Positions 1-11,426 are shown, counted from the first letter of the stretch. The stretch is DNA of 64,000 nt from Candidatus Altimarinota bacterium (GCA_013268835.1 JABFSX010000004.1:248001-312000); one strand, 5' to 3'. A program made the numbers and translations. The notes: a model not told the origin generated them from the sequence alone.

Positions 1-94
1 TATTTCCATCTGCTATTTTTACAGAATCCGCATAACCAGAAAATGGCACTACAAGAATGCAAAAGAAACCAAATATGAAAAAATACTGCTTCAT
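1..94 (-). CDS. N-terminus of an exported protein (partial)
   Basis: Only the first 31 codons are in the window; the gene runs off the left edge. It starts with MKQ followed by a hydrophobic stretch (YFFIFGFFCILVV) and then PFSGYADS, which looks like a Sec signal peptide with a possible signal peptidase I site after YA. No lipobox cysteine follows at the expected place. The rest of the protein is not visible, so no function can be given. It is divergent from the DsbA-like gene at 251. Confidence 0.55.
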   Translation of the reverse strand, partial: MKQYFFIFGFFCILVVPFSGYADSVKIADGN

Positions 95-250
95 ACCAAC
101 TATTGTACTAGAAATTCCCAAAAAATGCAAAAGAAAAACACCCCAAGAAACCCTGAAGGAATAAGCATATATAAAAAGATTTTTTGAGTATTTTTTGCAA
201 AAAAACAACACTTCTCTATACTGAGAATATATATCATATAACTCTATCTT

Positions 251-898
251 ATGCGAATTGCTATTCTTATTGGACTCCTATTTCTCTCAGCTTGTACAGC
301 TACCACTAATACCACCGATACAAATAAAACTCCTACTACAGCTCCTACCACTACAACGCCTACAGTAAAAGAAAATCATACTGTTGCCACTCCAACATTT
401 GGTTCATGAAAAACTCAAGTAGAGATATTTGCAGATTTCCAATGTCCTGCCTGTATCGTATTTTCAGAAAATGTTGGACCAATATTCGAAGAATATGCAG
501 CCTCAGGAAAGCTCACTATTACTTTCAGACAGTATCCACTTGAAATGCATAAAAATGCAAAATCTGATGCCATTGCGGCGCTCTGTAGCGCTGAACAATG
601 AAAGTATATGGACTATAAAAAAGGACTCTATTCTCTTGAAAGAGAAAAAGCTGGAAAGAGCGTTACTGATGCTGAGCGAGTTAGTCTCGCCAAAGAAAAA
701 GGTCTTGATGAAACAAAATTCTCAAGCTGTCTCTCTTCTCGGGCTTATGAGAAACAAGTAGAATCAGATATAGCTCTTGGTGATAGTAAATGAGTAAATG
801 CTACTCCGACGATTTATATCGATGGAATGAAGGTAGATATGTCCCTCTTCCGAGATCTCAACGGATTTAAGACTTTTCTTGAAAATCGAATCAAATAA
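251..898 (+). CDS. DsbA-like thioredoxin-fold lipoprotein
   Basis: A 215-residue lipoprotein: short signal peptide ending in the lipobox LSAC (Cys15), a Thr/Pro-rich linker to about residue 50, then a DsbA/Thioredoxin_4-type domain opening with EIFADFQCPAC. The redox pair is Cys65 and Cys68 (CPAC), and the cis-Pro region is ATPTIYIDG near residue 190. Three in-frame TGA codons (residue 53, before KYMDY, and before VNATP) are read as glycine. The protein should act outside the membrane as a thiol oxidoreductase, probably re-oxidised by the VKOR protein encoded at 57034. The domain assignment is secure; oxidase versus isomerase activity is not. It ends in TAA just before a strong hairpin. Confidence 0.88.
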
Positions 899-911
899 TA
901 ATCTAAGTTAG

Positions 912-953
912 AATATAAAATCCCTCAATCAATTAATTGAGGGATTTTATATT
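912..953. terminator. Bidirectional terminator between convergent genes
   Basis: An 18-bp perfect inverted repeat (912-929 with 936-953) with the core ATCCCTCAAT and a 6-base loop. It is A-rich on the left and T-rich on the right, so it can end transcription from both the DsbA-like gene and the convergent pilB-like gene. Confidence 0.85.
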
Positions 954-956
954 ATT

Positions 957-2315
957 TTATTCAATTACTTTGAATAACTCTTCCAGACTTGTTTTTCATT
1001 GCATAGCCTTGAGTATTCCATCTTCTCGCATCAACATAAGATCTCACTTTCGAGCAGCCGTGATAATCTCACGGGGACTTGATCAGTTTCTGATTAGCAT
1101 ACGAATATCATCAGAAAAATTCATCACTTCATAGATACCAATACGTCCTTTATATCCTGTCATTCCACACTCAGCACAGCCTTTTGATTTCCAGAGCTTA
1201 AATCCATCTTTTTTGGAAGCAAGTGCCTCGATACCAAGATCCTTGAGCATATACTTGATAATATCAATCTGACTTGTATCTGCCTCATATGCTTCAACAC
1301 AGTGAGGGCAGAGTCTACGAACCAGTCGTTGAGCAATAATTACATCAAGTCCAGAAGCAAGGATATAATTTGGAACCCCCATATTCATAAGTCGTTCGAT
1401 CGTCTCACCTGCACTCTTTGTATGAAGAGTTGATAAAACTAGATGCCCCGTCATTGCCGCTTGCATAGAGATCGTCGCTGATTCGAGATCACGAATCTCA
1501 CCAATCATGATAATATCAGGATCTTGACGCATCAGAGCCTTGAGACCTGTGGAATATGTGTAGTTCTTTTTTTCATCTACTTCACTTTGCACAATTCCTG
1601 AAAGCTCATACTCGATCGGATCTTCCAAAGTAATAATTTTTCGGTCTTCTGTATTAAGACTAGTAAGCATCGAATAGAGTGTGGTTGTCTTACCACTTCC
1701 CGTTGGACCCGTCACAAGAATAGTTCCATTTTTTTTCTTGAGACTTCTATCGATCTGTCTTCGGGAAGTCCACATAAAACCAAGCTCTCCTACTTGTGGA
1801 ATTGCCTTAGTGGAATCAAGAATACGACAAACAACATTCTCTCCATAGCGAACTGGGAGTGTTGATACACGAACATCAATCCGTTCACTATCACTCGTAA
1901 TGCGATATTTACCATCTTGTGGAATATCTGTAAGATTAAGTTTGAGATCTGATTTATATTTCAGTCGCTCGAGAAGAAGCTTATATTCTGGACGAGAAAG
2001 ATTTACAACATCTACAAGCTCTCCATCAATACGAAGACGGATACGAATATCCATCTCACCGGTATCATAGTGAATATCAGAAGATCCGAATCCAAGAGCT
2101 CATTTCGTTATAAGAGTCAAGGTTGCATCACTATCTTGCCTTGAAAGAGCACTATGAATCTCTTCTGAAAGTGCAATAAAACGATCAGAGTCTTTTATTT
2201 TCCCTGTTTTTTCTTTTGCTTTTATGATTGCATCTTGAAATTGTTCCTCATCTCTAATAGCAGGAACTCATACTTCTTCAGCAACAACAGCAGGTATGGT
2301 AGTTTCATCATTCAT
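957..2315 (-). CDS. pilB: PilB/GspE-type secretion ATPase
   Basis: A 452-residue hexameric ATPase that would power type IV pilus assembly or type II-like secretion at the inner face of the membrane. Seen in order: ALGFGSSDIHYD (N2 domain, around residue 75), Walker A GPTGSGKTT near residue 203, the Asp box and Walker B region (IGEIRD), a His-box region (TGHLVLSTLHT), and the zinc-binding tetracysteine CPHC and CAEC. The C-terminus continues through two TGA codons to a typical GspE tail (LEELFKVIE). Family members are often 550 residues or more; the N1 domain seems short or missing. In-frame TGA codons at conserved glycines (ITKGALGFG, IRNGSSP) support code 25. The ATG at 2315 was chosen because the frame stays open to it and no better start follows. 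It probably works with the pilin at 12615. Confidence 0.93.
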
Positions 2316-2427
2316 ACGATGAGTATATTCTATTTGAGTTATTTTTGCAAATTTGACCCGAGGAGAATAGTACTTTTCTTGCTTTTTTTAATTTTCAGGT
2401 ACAATTCCAATATATAATATTGAAACT

Positions 2428-3567
2428 ATGATTCGAAAACTCATTCCGCTTATTTTCTCCAGTTCTTTTTTTGAAAAACTTTTTGCATTTGGATTTCTAT
2501 TTTTTATCAGCTATATCCTCACTGATTTTCTCATATTATTCTTTATTACCTTTTTATTTTCATACCTATTTCTTGAAGCAGGATCTTGGCTTACTGGTAC
2601 AATTCACGCTTGGTGACTTCATGGAAAAAGAACCAAAGCATCAGAACTTGCTCTCAGGTATAATAATACAAATATTGTTGTTACAATACTTTATATTCTT
2701 TTTGTAACTATTCTTATACTCCTATTCACCAATATTATTCCTCAGATTATACGTGAAATTGGACAATTTATCACAGGTGCGCCAAGAATTGCATCACAAA
2801 TACAAGGCTTCACTGATGAAATTCAGAAAATACTCAATGTTGATCTTGGTCTTAATCAAATTGTAGGTGACATAGTAAATACTCAAAATCTCGAAACCAT
2901 CTGACAAACCACCCTCGGATATCTCAAAAATACTGGAATTATACTTACAAAATTTCTCATTGGACTCATTCTTTCCTATATATTTGTTATGGAAAGAAAA
3001 ACAATTATTACTTTCCTTTCCAAAATGAAAGGAGGAAATTTTTCATTTATCTATGAAGAGTATGCTATTATTGCTCACAAAATATGATATGGATTTGGCG
3101 CTATTCTTAAGGCTCAATCACTGATAGCCATGACCAATGCTGTCTTGACTTCTATTGGACTTCTTGTGATTAGCTTTGTCCATGGCTGAAACGTATTTCC
3201 ATATATTTTTACACTTTCTCTAATTGTTTTGATATTTGGATTTATTCCTGTTTTTGGAACATTTATCTCTGGAGTTCCTATACTGATAATCGCATATGGA
3301 TATGGATGAGGCGTTTCTCTTCTTCTCTGTATAGCCATGATTGCTATTGTTCATGCTATTGAGGCATACTATCTCAATCCTCGAATTGTATCATCCTATG
3401 TACATATTCCTGTTTTTATTACTTTTTTGATACTTCTTGTTTCTGAACACTTTTTTGGACTTATTGGACTTCTTATCGGAGTTCCACTCTTTGTTATTAC
3501 TCTTAGCTTTATTGACGATATAGATGCACATATTTCATATATAAAACAAAAACTCCATGCAGGATAG
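2428..3567 (+). CDS. AI-2E family transporter (permease)
   Basis: A 379-residue polytopic membrane protein of the AI-2E transporter family (PF01594): two helices at the start, a hydrophilic amphipathic stretch (residues 100-180) and four to five C-terminal helices with the family motif FGFIPVFG and the tail LIGVPLFVI. The family exports varied small molecules or Na+/H+; substrates cannot be told from sequence. Five TGA codons are read as glycine. It ends in TAG and overlaps miaA by 11 bases, so the two are probably co-transcribed. Confidence 0.87.
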
Positions 3568-4462
3568 TATACGTAATTTGCTAGACATATTCCTAAAAAA
3601 AGAAACGGAACTCCCAAAGATTATCGTCATATATGGACCAACGGCCTGTTGAAAGACAGCCCTCTCTATCGAAGTAGCACAATATATTCAGAGTGAAATC
3701 ATATCTACCGATAGTCGTCAGATCTACCGAAATATGAATATCGGAACGGGGAAAATCACCCCAGAAGAGACACAGTGAATCCCTCACCATATGATCGATA
3801 TTATCGATCCGAGTAAGGTTTTTTCTGTTGTGGATTTTACGAAAATGGCACTTCCAATTATCGATCGGATTCAAAAAGATTGAAAAATCCCAATTCTTTG
3901 TGGTGGAACTGGACTCTATATCGATGGGATTCTCTTTGAGATGGCGTATCCAGATACTCCACCAAATTGGGAATATAGAGAAGAACTCGAAACTATCCGA
4001 ATAGAAAAATGAAACCAAGAACTCTGGAATATGCTGGAACGAGTAGATCCCGAATATGCACGTACACTCGAAGTAGATAATTACCGATATATAATGCGAT
4101 GACTCGAAGTAATGAAAGAAACGGGTCGATCTAAAATCGAATCCATATGAAAAAAAATTCCTCGATTTTCACCATTATTTATAACGCCCTATTCAGATAC
4201 AAATAGACAAAAGCTCTATGATACTATCGATCTTCGTGTTTCAGAAATGTTCAATACTTGACTTATATCAGAAATAGAGTATATTATAGAAGTATTTACT
4301 TCAACCTGTCCTGGTCTCACGACGATTGGGTATAGAGAAATAGTTGATGCTCTGGAATGAAAAACCACTCTCGAAGCAGCAAAATCTCTCATCCAACAAC
4401 GATCTCGTAACTATGCCAAGCGACAAATAACCTGGAATAAAAGATATGAACCAACCAACTAA
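3557..4462 (+). CDS. miaA: tRNA dimethylallyltransferase MiaA
   Basis: A 301-residue enzyme that adds a dimethylallyl group to A37 of tRNAs reading UNN codons. The P-loop is IYGPTACGKTALS (residues 24-36, second glycine from TGA), followed by [17 protein letters not shown] and GGTGLYIDG, then TTIGYREI and the C-terminal [14 protein letters not shown]. All are MiaA signatures. The gene overlaps its upstream neighbour by 11 bases and the next by 17. Many TGA codons fall at family glycines. Identification is secure. Confidence 0.95.
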
Positions 4463-4745
4463 TCTTGATGAGGCTCGAAAAGATGCTCTCTCTAATTCAT
4501 TATTTGTACTCGCACAAGAGGTGCAACTTGGACTCAGTGATAATACTATGGTCTATCACAGAATGAGGAAACTTATGACGAATCCTCAATTTACTCGAGA
4601 TTTACTTGTAGTTACTCTTGAGAGAAATGATGATACAATAAATACAACTGTTCGATTCTGACTTATTGATACATATGATCTTATCGTTGTTCAACAAAAT
4701 AAACCAAAAGAAATTCAAACTCTTCTGGAATTAGAAGCACAATAA
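4446..4745 (+). CDS. Small hypothetical protein
   Basis: A 99-residue soluble protein starting inside the end of miaA (17-base overlap), so it is translationally linked to it. It is mostly helical at the N-terminus (LSNSLFVLAQEVQLGL) with a beta-like second half (LLVVTLERNDDTINTTVRFG). One TGA is read as Gly. I do not recognise the family; the tight overlap with miaA suggests shared expression rather than a shared function. Confidence 0.75.
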
Positions 4746-4760
4746 AAACAAACTTAATAA

Positions 4761-4789
4761 AAAAATCCTGATTAATTTCAGGATTTTTT
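4761..4789 (+). terminator. Rho-independent terminator
   Basis: An inverted repeat of AAAAATCCTGA (4761-4771) with its complement (4779-4789), followed by a run of T. It ends the AI-2E/miaA operon and may also serve the convergent tsaC-like gene. Confidence 0.8.
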
Positions 4790-4796
4790 TGTATGA

Positions 4797-5315
4797 TTAC
4801 ATTGAATTTTTTCGAAAATAGAAAACCTCATTGTTATCTCAAAATGTAAAAATATCTGATGGGGGACGATCACAAATTCATCCATTGTACCCTTCCATGT
4901 ACGGAAATGATTCTTTTGCTTCTGCGAAAGTTTTGGATTCTATCTTTCCAGATAGATTTGCTGATGTAAGAAATAGTGGATATTGTATACAATTGCAAAT
5001 ATTCGCAGGAACGCATATTTCCGCAACACGAAAAGATATATTGTTGTATATTTCTGGATCGAGAAACTCTGGAAGATTCCATGTTGATTTTTTCTTCAAT
5101 ACTACACTCCAAGAATGTGGATAATGAACCAGAAAATCTATCTGTTCTTCTGTGATCTCAGCATATTCCCTAAGCGAATCAAAGTCTCGAACCAAAAAAG
5201 CAAGTCGATTCGAAAAATCTCGATCCTTCAAAGCGTAGATCATATGATAATCCTCCGAGGAGAAAAGATCTCCAGCAATCCCATAACACGTATCTGTCGG
5301 AAGTATAAAAAGCAT
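4797..5315 (-). CDS. tsaC: Sua5/YciO/YrdC (TsaC) family protein
   Basis: A 172-residue protein with the YrdC fold: PTDTCYGIAGD near the start, then KDRDFSNRLAFLV in place of the usual K-R-x(3)-K-P segment, and TSANLSG. TsaC/Sua5 makes threonylcarbamoyl-AMP for the t6A37 modification of tRNA. The start at 5315 gives a shorter N-terminus than usual, but PTDTCYG follows at once and there is no upstream in-frame ATG. Two TGA codons are read as glycine at the C-terminal end. The second basic motif is weak, so a YciO-like role is possible. Confidence 0.83.
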
Positions 5316-5326
5316 ATATAGTTGAT

Positions 5327-5935
5327 TTATTCAGCCCATCGTCTAAAACTCGGACAATCTTGTTCTACGTCAATATGAGAAAAACCTTGGTGTTGGATGG
5401 CTTCTTTGATAATCTCTTTGAGTTCTGCAAATTTTTTGGAATGTGCTCGTTTTGAGAACTTGCATCCCGCTTCAGTCGCCAATGCCACTGGATTGATCGG
5501 AGCAGTAATATTCCCGTCTGGAGTAGTTTTTGTTACAGCACCAATCGGAGTAGTTGCTGATGCCTGACCGGTTGTGAGAGCATAGTTCTCATTGTTGAAA
5601 ACAATATACGTCATATTGAGGTCTCGACGACACGCATGGATGAAGTGTCCCATACCAATCCCATATCCATCACCATCACCACCGACAATCACTACCGTCA
5701 GATCTGGATCAGCGAGCTTCACACCCGTTGCAAATGGCACCGCTCGACCATGAAGGGTTTCAGCTGCATATCCATCGATATACTGGCTTGCTTTTCCTGA
5801 ACAACCCACTCAAGAGACAACTACTCGTTTATGAGGAGGGATTCCGAGTTCTTTGAAGGCATTTTTGATTGCCATGATAATAAGAAAATCTCCACAACCA
5901 GGGCACCATTGTATGTTTGTAAGTCAAGAACGCAT
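5327..5935 (-). CDS. korB: 2-oxoacid:ferredoxin oxidoreductase, beta subunit
   Basis: A 202-residue TPP-binding subunit. WCPGCGD is at residues 10-16, and the TPP/Mg site GGDGDGYGIGMGHF is followed by NNENYALTTGQASATTP. It pairs with the alpha/gamma subunit encoded 5 bases upstream to decarboxylate a 2-oxoacid to acyl-CoA while reducing ferredoxin. The protein stops soon after DCPSF; typical KorB proteins carry roughly 80 more residues, so this one is short at the C-terminus although the stop is an ordinary TAA. The substrate (pyruvate or 2-oxoglutarate) cannot be decided. Confidence 0.9.
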
Positions 5936-5940
5936 AGTAT

Positions 5941-7617
5941 TTATTTTGTAAGTGTATTAAAATCTTCCATAAAAAACGGCAAGAGATCATATTTTCTGAG
6001 ATGATCCACTTGGAGTCCAGAAACATATTTCAGACCAAATTCTTTGGTGATATAATCCTCAAGTTGTCACTTGAAATTCGATTCTACGAATACCACTTTT
6101 TCGAGTCATACGATCACATCACGAAGACGAGCATCAAGAGGTTTCAAACAAGTAATCACAATGAGTCCCCATTCGGGATTCTCATCACACCATGCCTCAG
6201 CCGTATAGGCAGTAAACGAAAGTGTTACAATCATTTTTTTCGCTGTTGGATTCACGACCCGATATCCCATAATCCTCTCTTTTTCATAAAAGTTCTCAAG
6301 TTTTCGAGCTCGTTTTTCGGTCATCTTTACCTTGAGTTCCATATCTTCTGTTGTAGCCCCATATTCATCATGTTCATACGAAGTTGCAATGAAATCTCCA
6401 TTTGGAGTTCCTACTCGAACGTATGGAGAAACTCCATCATCGGTAAATTCATATCTCTTATATCCCTCTCATGGATTTTCGATGAGTTTTCCACGATTCA
6501 CTGGAGCGGGGATAAGTTCTGAAACGGTTACTTTTCCTTCTGAGAATTGTTTGTCTGTAAGAATCAATACAGTAGTTTGATATTTTTGTGCGATATTGAG
6601 CGCTTGACCTGCCACATAGTACCCCTCTTCCATCGTCGATGGGCAGAGCACTACATGATCGCATCCACCAAAAGTAGGAATCAGAGAATACGATATCTCA
6701 CTCTGTTCAAAATAGGTTGGAGTCCCGGTACTTGGACCTGCTCGCTGAGAGAGAACCGCAACAATCGGAAACTCTGCCTGAGCTGCGAATGAAAGTCATT
6801 CGGTCATAAGTGCAAATCCTCCCCCGCTTGTCCCTACCATCGATCGAGCACCTGTAAATGATGCTCCGAGAGCTGCATTCATCACGGCAATCTCATCTTC
6901 TGCTTGGAGATATTTTACACGATTGGAACTAATAACCTCAGAGAGGATCGTCGAAGCTGGTGTCATCGGATACGCAGAGAAAAAATCAAGTTCACTCTCG
7001 ATGGCTCCATATACAAGTGCCTTATTTCCATAGGTAAGCGACTTTTTCTCTTGAGTATTAGAAAATTGAGCCTGCATTCATTGATTCTGCTCTTTTCAGA
7101 GTTTAGCATATTCTCTGAGAATTTCGATATTTTTTGCAACCGTTTCGGCTCATTTTTTTGCAAATGCTCGCTCCACGGCAGACTCAAAAACCGAAGCATC
7201 AAGCCCAAGATATCCAGCAAGAATCCCGAGTAAATAGGTATTCTCATACTTTTCTTCGATAAGTGGATCAATCACGATGAATTTTTTACGGATATCGGGC
7301 TGAGTCACCTCGACTTTTGTGATCCATTTTTGGTTGGCAATAAGGAGTCCTCACTCTTTGAGATCCGAGAGATTCGGGTAGATATTTTTCTCGTTGAGTG
7401 AGATCACTACATCGACGCCACGAGTAATATATGGTTTCTCACTACAAATATGGACATCATAGTAATTGAGTCATCATTTGATGATAGATTGATACTCACT
7501 GTCCGTGATGACGTGTTGTCCAAGAGATGCGAAAGCATTCGCAATGATATCCATAATCGAGTGCATCCCAAGGCCTGCAGGACCAGCTATACGTATAGCA
7601 AAATGTGTATTTTTCAT
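5941..7617 (-). CDS. korA: 2-oxoacid:ferredoxin oxidoreductase, fused gamma-alpha subunit
   Basis: A 558-residue KorA-type protein. Residues 1 to about 190 form the gamma domain (IRIAGPAGLGMHS, then TRGVDVVISLN), followed by the pyrimidine-binding alpha domain (FFSAYPMTPAST, QAEDEIAVMNAALGAS, GTSGGGFALMTEG) and a transketolase C-terminal-like part (LSQRAGPSTGTPT). Many TGA codons sit at family glycines (ALMTEG, KGGLNYYD). The start at 7617 was chosen because IRIAGPAG follows directly, as in homologues; the longer upstream frame reads through a terminator. It lies 5 bases before korB in one operon. The enzyme is oxygen-sensitive in known relatives, which fits an anaerobic cell. Confidence 0.93.
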
Positions 7618-7656
7618 AGCGAAAAGTATAGAAAAAATCAAGAAAAAATCAAACAT

Positions 7657-7683
7657 AAAAAAACCCGGACGTTGAACGCCGGG
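7657..7683 (-). terminator. Terminator upstream of korA
   Basis: A GC-rich hairpin (CCCGG, bulge, CGT / ACG, CCGGG) that reads on the minus strand into a run of T. It separates the MFS transporter operon from korAB. The korA promoter must lie very close to or within this 66-base gap. Confidence 0.75.
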
Positions 7684-7840
7684 AAAGAAGGGATGAACCA
7701 AGAGGGAGAGCTTGGCTCGGGAGGATACTCCCTTCTGTTTGGATTCATTGACTATAAAATAATCAAAAATACAAATAGAAGGAATCTCAAAAAATGAGAA
7801 TGAATATATATTAGAAATATAATTACTTTTGTCAATAAAA

Positions 7841-7993
7841 TTACATCAACAATAATCACACCATAATACTTATCACACTAAACCAAAACCAATATCACTT
7901 GGGAGTAATGGTAACAAGATAGTTTGCTCCGAGATGAGAAACAATCAGACTCACAATAGTTGTCCAAAGAAGATGCGTAATACTAAGATCCAT
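7841..7993 (-). CDS. Small hydrophobic protein downstream of MFS gene
   Basis: A 50-codon frame starting 10 bases after the MFS stop codon. The product has two hydrophobic stretches (ITHLLWTTIVSLIVSHL and YWFWFSVISIMVGLLLM) joined by a short turn, with two TGA codons read as glycine, and ends in TAA. It looks like a two-helix membrane peptide. There is no recognisable family; the call rests on frame, spacing and composition only. Confidence 0.45.
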
Positions 7994-8003
7994 GAAAAAA
8001 TAA

Positions 8004-9182
8004 TTATATATTAAGTGCCTTGTTTTTATCAAGAAAAAATAGAGAAACTATAAAAAATAAAGAAAATATAGATCCAGCAAAGAATAGTCCTACCTGAAGT
8101 GAATATACATCACTTATCCATCCTACCAACGGCCCAACAATTACAAAAACAAATCGAAACATAAGTGCCTGAATAGAGAGGACTGTTGCTCGTATCTGAG
8201 AAGGTACCAATATATTTACATAATCGTTTAATAAAACAGAACCAAAACCTCGAGCAAAATAGAAGAAAAAAACGAAAAAGAGTGCCCATATTGCATCAAA
8301 AAATGCAAGGAAAAAGTATCAAAGTACTGGCAAAAATGTTAAAAATAAAAGTGAGTATTTTCTTCCAAGGAATTCTTCTATATTGTGAGCAAAAAAAGAA
8401 AATGGAACGAGTGATAGTACAAATATTGACCATAAAACACCAAAATACATAAGTGGAACTCCAACATGCGTGAAATATTGTTGTAGCAACCAGGTCATCA
8501 CGAGCGTCGAAGCTCAAAATGCTCAAGAAAAAAATATAAGCCACTTTACTTCTTTATGCTCATGGAGTGAATATCGAACGATACTTAGAATACCTTTCCA
8601 GATTCATTCTTTATTATCATGCTTGTGTTGTGTTGGTTCCTGAAGCAAGAAAACTAAAGGAAAGACAAGAAGATATAACCAAAACTGAACATAAAATGGA
8701 AGATAAATACTTATTACCGCGAGAAATCCTCCAAGGAAACTTGCTGAAGCTTCTGCGATACTCGATACCGTCTGAAGATATCATTGGATTTTCTTGTTCT
8801 CCGTAGTCTTCCCTTCATCAAGAAGAGTATCATAGAGCATAGCAGAATCAGTTCCAGATATAAAACTAGAACCCAATCAAAGAATAAGCTCTGCAATCAA
8901 AAATCACCAAAAATCTCTTGTCATCGAATACATACCCAATCCAATGATTCCAAGAATCATACCAAGAATGAGTGATTTTTTTCGACCGAGCACATCCGAA
9001 AAATAACCAGTAGGAATCTCAAAAAGCACTACTGCAATAGCAAAACATGCCTGAATAATAAATATATCCTGATTGGAAAGTCCATGCTCACGATAAAATA
9101 TCGTCACTACAGGCATCATCACAAGAAACCATCGTACAGCACGAAGAGCAAGAAGTATGGTTACATTTCGAGAAAAATACAT
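8004..9182 (-). CDS. MFS transporter
   Basis: A 392-residue major facilitator protein with about 12 hydrophobic segments. The signature between helices 2 and 3 is present (EIPTGYFSDVLGRKKSL), as in multidrug or sugar efflux carriers, and the matching loop in the second half is FAHNIEEFLGRKYSL. At least seven TGA codons are read as glycine, several inside helices. Substrate unknown. The start at 9182 is the ATG nearest the first helix. It lies 10 bases after murC, so it may be in the murC operon. Confidence 0.9.
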
Positions 9183-9192
9183 GAGATATTTT

Positions 9193-10656
9193 TTAAATTA
9201 GTTCATACCGTATTCCATCTATATCTCCAGCACCAAGAATGAGTATTATTGAACTCTCTGGATTTTTTTTATCATATTCTTGAATGAGTTTTACTGTATT
9301 CTCGAGTCCGTTTCCATTCTCTATATTCGGTTGATTCGGGCGAATGGTATCAATGAGTTTTTCGACGGTCATCAATTCCACATCTTCTTTTTTATCCCGA
9401 GAAAAGTAGATATCAGGAATAATGAGACTATCAGCATTCACAAAACTTGTTGCGAATTCTTGCAATAACTCACGAGTTCGTGAATACTGGTGTGGTTGAA
9501 AAACCACAAAGAGTTTTTTATCTTGGTACTTTCCCTTAATTGCCGAGAGTGTTGGCTTGATCTCATTCGGATGATGACCATAATCAGACATCAATATATT
9601 GCCATTTTTTGTCGTTCCTACGATCTCTGATCGTCTCCAAGATCCTGTATAGGATTCGAGTTTGGGAACAATGATATCATCTTTCATCCCAAGAAGTCGT
9701 CCAACGGTATACGCAAGATGGGCATCCTGTAAGAGATGATCCCCAGGAACTTGGAGTTTCATCTCAGGAATTGGCATATCTTTTTCTACATAATAGCATT
9801 TCTTTGCACCACAACACATCTCTTCTACTCGAGGAAAATAGATGATTTTTCCATTCCCTACAATGATTTTTTTGGATTCTGGGATATCGAGTTTCTCCGA
9901 ATTCACATCTCCAGCTGAGATAATCACAAAGTCACTCGTCTGATCTACAATGGACTGAAACGCAGAAAGATAGTCTTCGAGATTCTTGTAATAATCCAGA
10001 TGATCGAGATCAATATTGGTAATCACCGTAATATGTGGACGATACTGAAGAAAAGATCGCTTATATTCACAAGCTTCAATGACAAAGTTCTCGGTAAGTG
10101 GCTCCGTATAGAAATTGGTATTCCCAAACTGCGGAACCTGAGTTCCGATAATTGCCGAACATCCTGGAGATGTCGGAGCATAAAATGCTGTTCCATCAGC
10201 TGGAAGCTCTATCGTTGGATTACTTGAGTAGTCATTGGCCAGCATCAGTGCAGTCATAGCTGTTGTGGTCGACTTCCCATGAGAACCCGTGATGGCAATT
10301 CCCTGTTTTTCATTGAAAACTTTTCCTAGAGCAACTGGATATGAAAAATGTTCAATTCCGAGATCACGAGCTCGGGCAAGCTCAAGATTGCTGTAGATTT
10401 GCTCTTCTGGAGAGAGGTCTGGCTTCGTGATAATTGCCTCAGAATAGATCACAAGTTCTGTATTTTCTGGGAGATTCTCTGCCTCGTGTCCGATAAAGAT
10501 CTCAAATCCCTCTGATCTGAGTCGATCCAAAAATGGAGAATCTGCTCCATCAGAACCAGATACGCTGTATCCTAGACGCTTATAGTACCGAGCTAGAGCT
10601 GAGACTCCGATTCCACCAATACCGATGACATGAAGATGTTTTTTTGTTTGTGACAT
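9193..10656 (-). CDS. murC: UDP-N-acetylmuramate--L-alanine ligase MurC
   Basis: A 487-residue Mur ligase that joins L-alanine to UDP-MurNAc using ATP, the first amino-acid step of peptidoglycan synthesis. Seen: HVIGIGGIGVSALARYY (UDP-binding, residues 9-25), GSDGADSPF, the ATP loop ITGSHGKSTTTAMTALML around residue 120, NIDLDHLDYY, DYGHHPNEI and FQPHQYSRTR. There is no internal TGA in the whole gene, unlike its neighbours, so its glycines are all GGN. Identity is secure. Confidence 0.96.
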   Translation of the reverse strand: MSQTKKHLHVIGIGGIGVSALARYYKRLGYSVSGSDGADSPFLDRLRSEGFEIFIGHEAENLPENTELVIYSEAIITKPDLSPEEQIYSNLELARARDLGIEHFSYPVALGKVFNEKQGIAITGSHGKSTTTAMTALMLANDYSSNPTIELPADGTAFYAPTSPGCSAIIGTQVPQFGNTNFYTEPLTENFVIEACEYKRSFLQYRPHITVITNIDLDHLDYYKNLEDYLSAFQSIVDQTSDFVIISAGDVNSEKLDIPESKKIIVGNGKIIYFPRVEEMCCGAKKCYYVEKDMPIPEMKLQVPGDHLLQDAHLAYTVGRLLGMKDDIIVPKLESYTGSWRRSEIVGTTKNGNILMSDYGHHPNEIKPTLSAIKGKYQDKKLFVVFQPHQYSRTRELLQEFATSFVNADSLIIPDIYFSRDKKEDVELMTVEKLIDTIRPNQPNIENGNGLENTVKLIQEYDKKNPESSIILILGAGDIDGIRYELI

Positions 10657-10742
10657 ACCCCAAGTATATAGAAAAAATGTTTGAATAGAAATTTTTTTGC
10701 TCTAAATTTGGAAAACGGGAAAATATCATATATACTCACACT

Positions 10743-11426
10743 ATGTTACATCATCCACATCATATTCGAGCTTTTACGCTCTTTTGTCTTTTTTGAGCAA
10801 TTCTCTCGGTTATCCGAGTTTGTATCACTGGAACAACAGAATATATGGGATTTGTCTGGAATCTGATCCTGGCACTGCTTCCCTATTTTTTTGCTGGATT
10901 TGCAGTTCAAAAAAACTGAATCCTCCACTATGGAAATGTATTTCTCTGGTTTATATTTTTCCCAAACAGTCTCTATCTCTGGACTGATTTTGTTCATCTT
11001 GGTGAACATCCAGAAATGCTCCATTTTGATATCGTTTATATCTCTGTGATGGCAATTGCTGGAATCATCTGTGGATTTGCTTCTCTCGAAATCCTCCATA
11101 CCTATTGGAATCAGAAATTCCACAAAAAAATCACTTGGACCCTCGTGAGTCTTTCGATGATTTTCTGAATCTATGGAGTCTATATTGGTCGATTTCTCCG
11201 ACTCAATTCTTGGGATCTCATCGATAGTCCACTCCTCGTTCTTCGAGAGATCTGGATGATGACGATCACGAATGGTGGTTCTCTCATCATTACTGAGTCA
11301 CATCGTATCGCCGAAGCCACTCGATATAGTGCTGGGATGACGAGTCTTTCGACTTTTCTCATTCTCTATTTCTCACTCTTTATGATTTTCTATGTAAGCC
11401 TCTATCATATTCGTAGAGCTCGCTAG
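10743..11426 (+). CDS. DUF1361 membrane protein
   Basis: A 227-residue membrane protein of the DUF1361 family (PF07099): about six helices, with the conserved NLILALLPYFFA and the loop FFPNSLYLWTDFVHL. The function is unknown. Three TGA codons encode glycine, two of them inside helices. A TATACT box (10731-10736) lies only 6 bases before the ATG, so the mRNA is probably leaderless. It ends in TAG and is followed 41 bases later by the RNA methyltransferase. Confidence 0.82.

Noticed and set aside
7618-7701. N-terminal extension of KorA
   Set aside because: It reads through the terminator hairpin at 7657 and is not found in the family, whose proteins begin at about IRIAGPAG.
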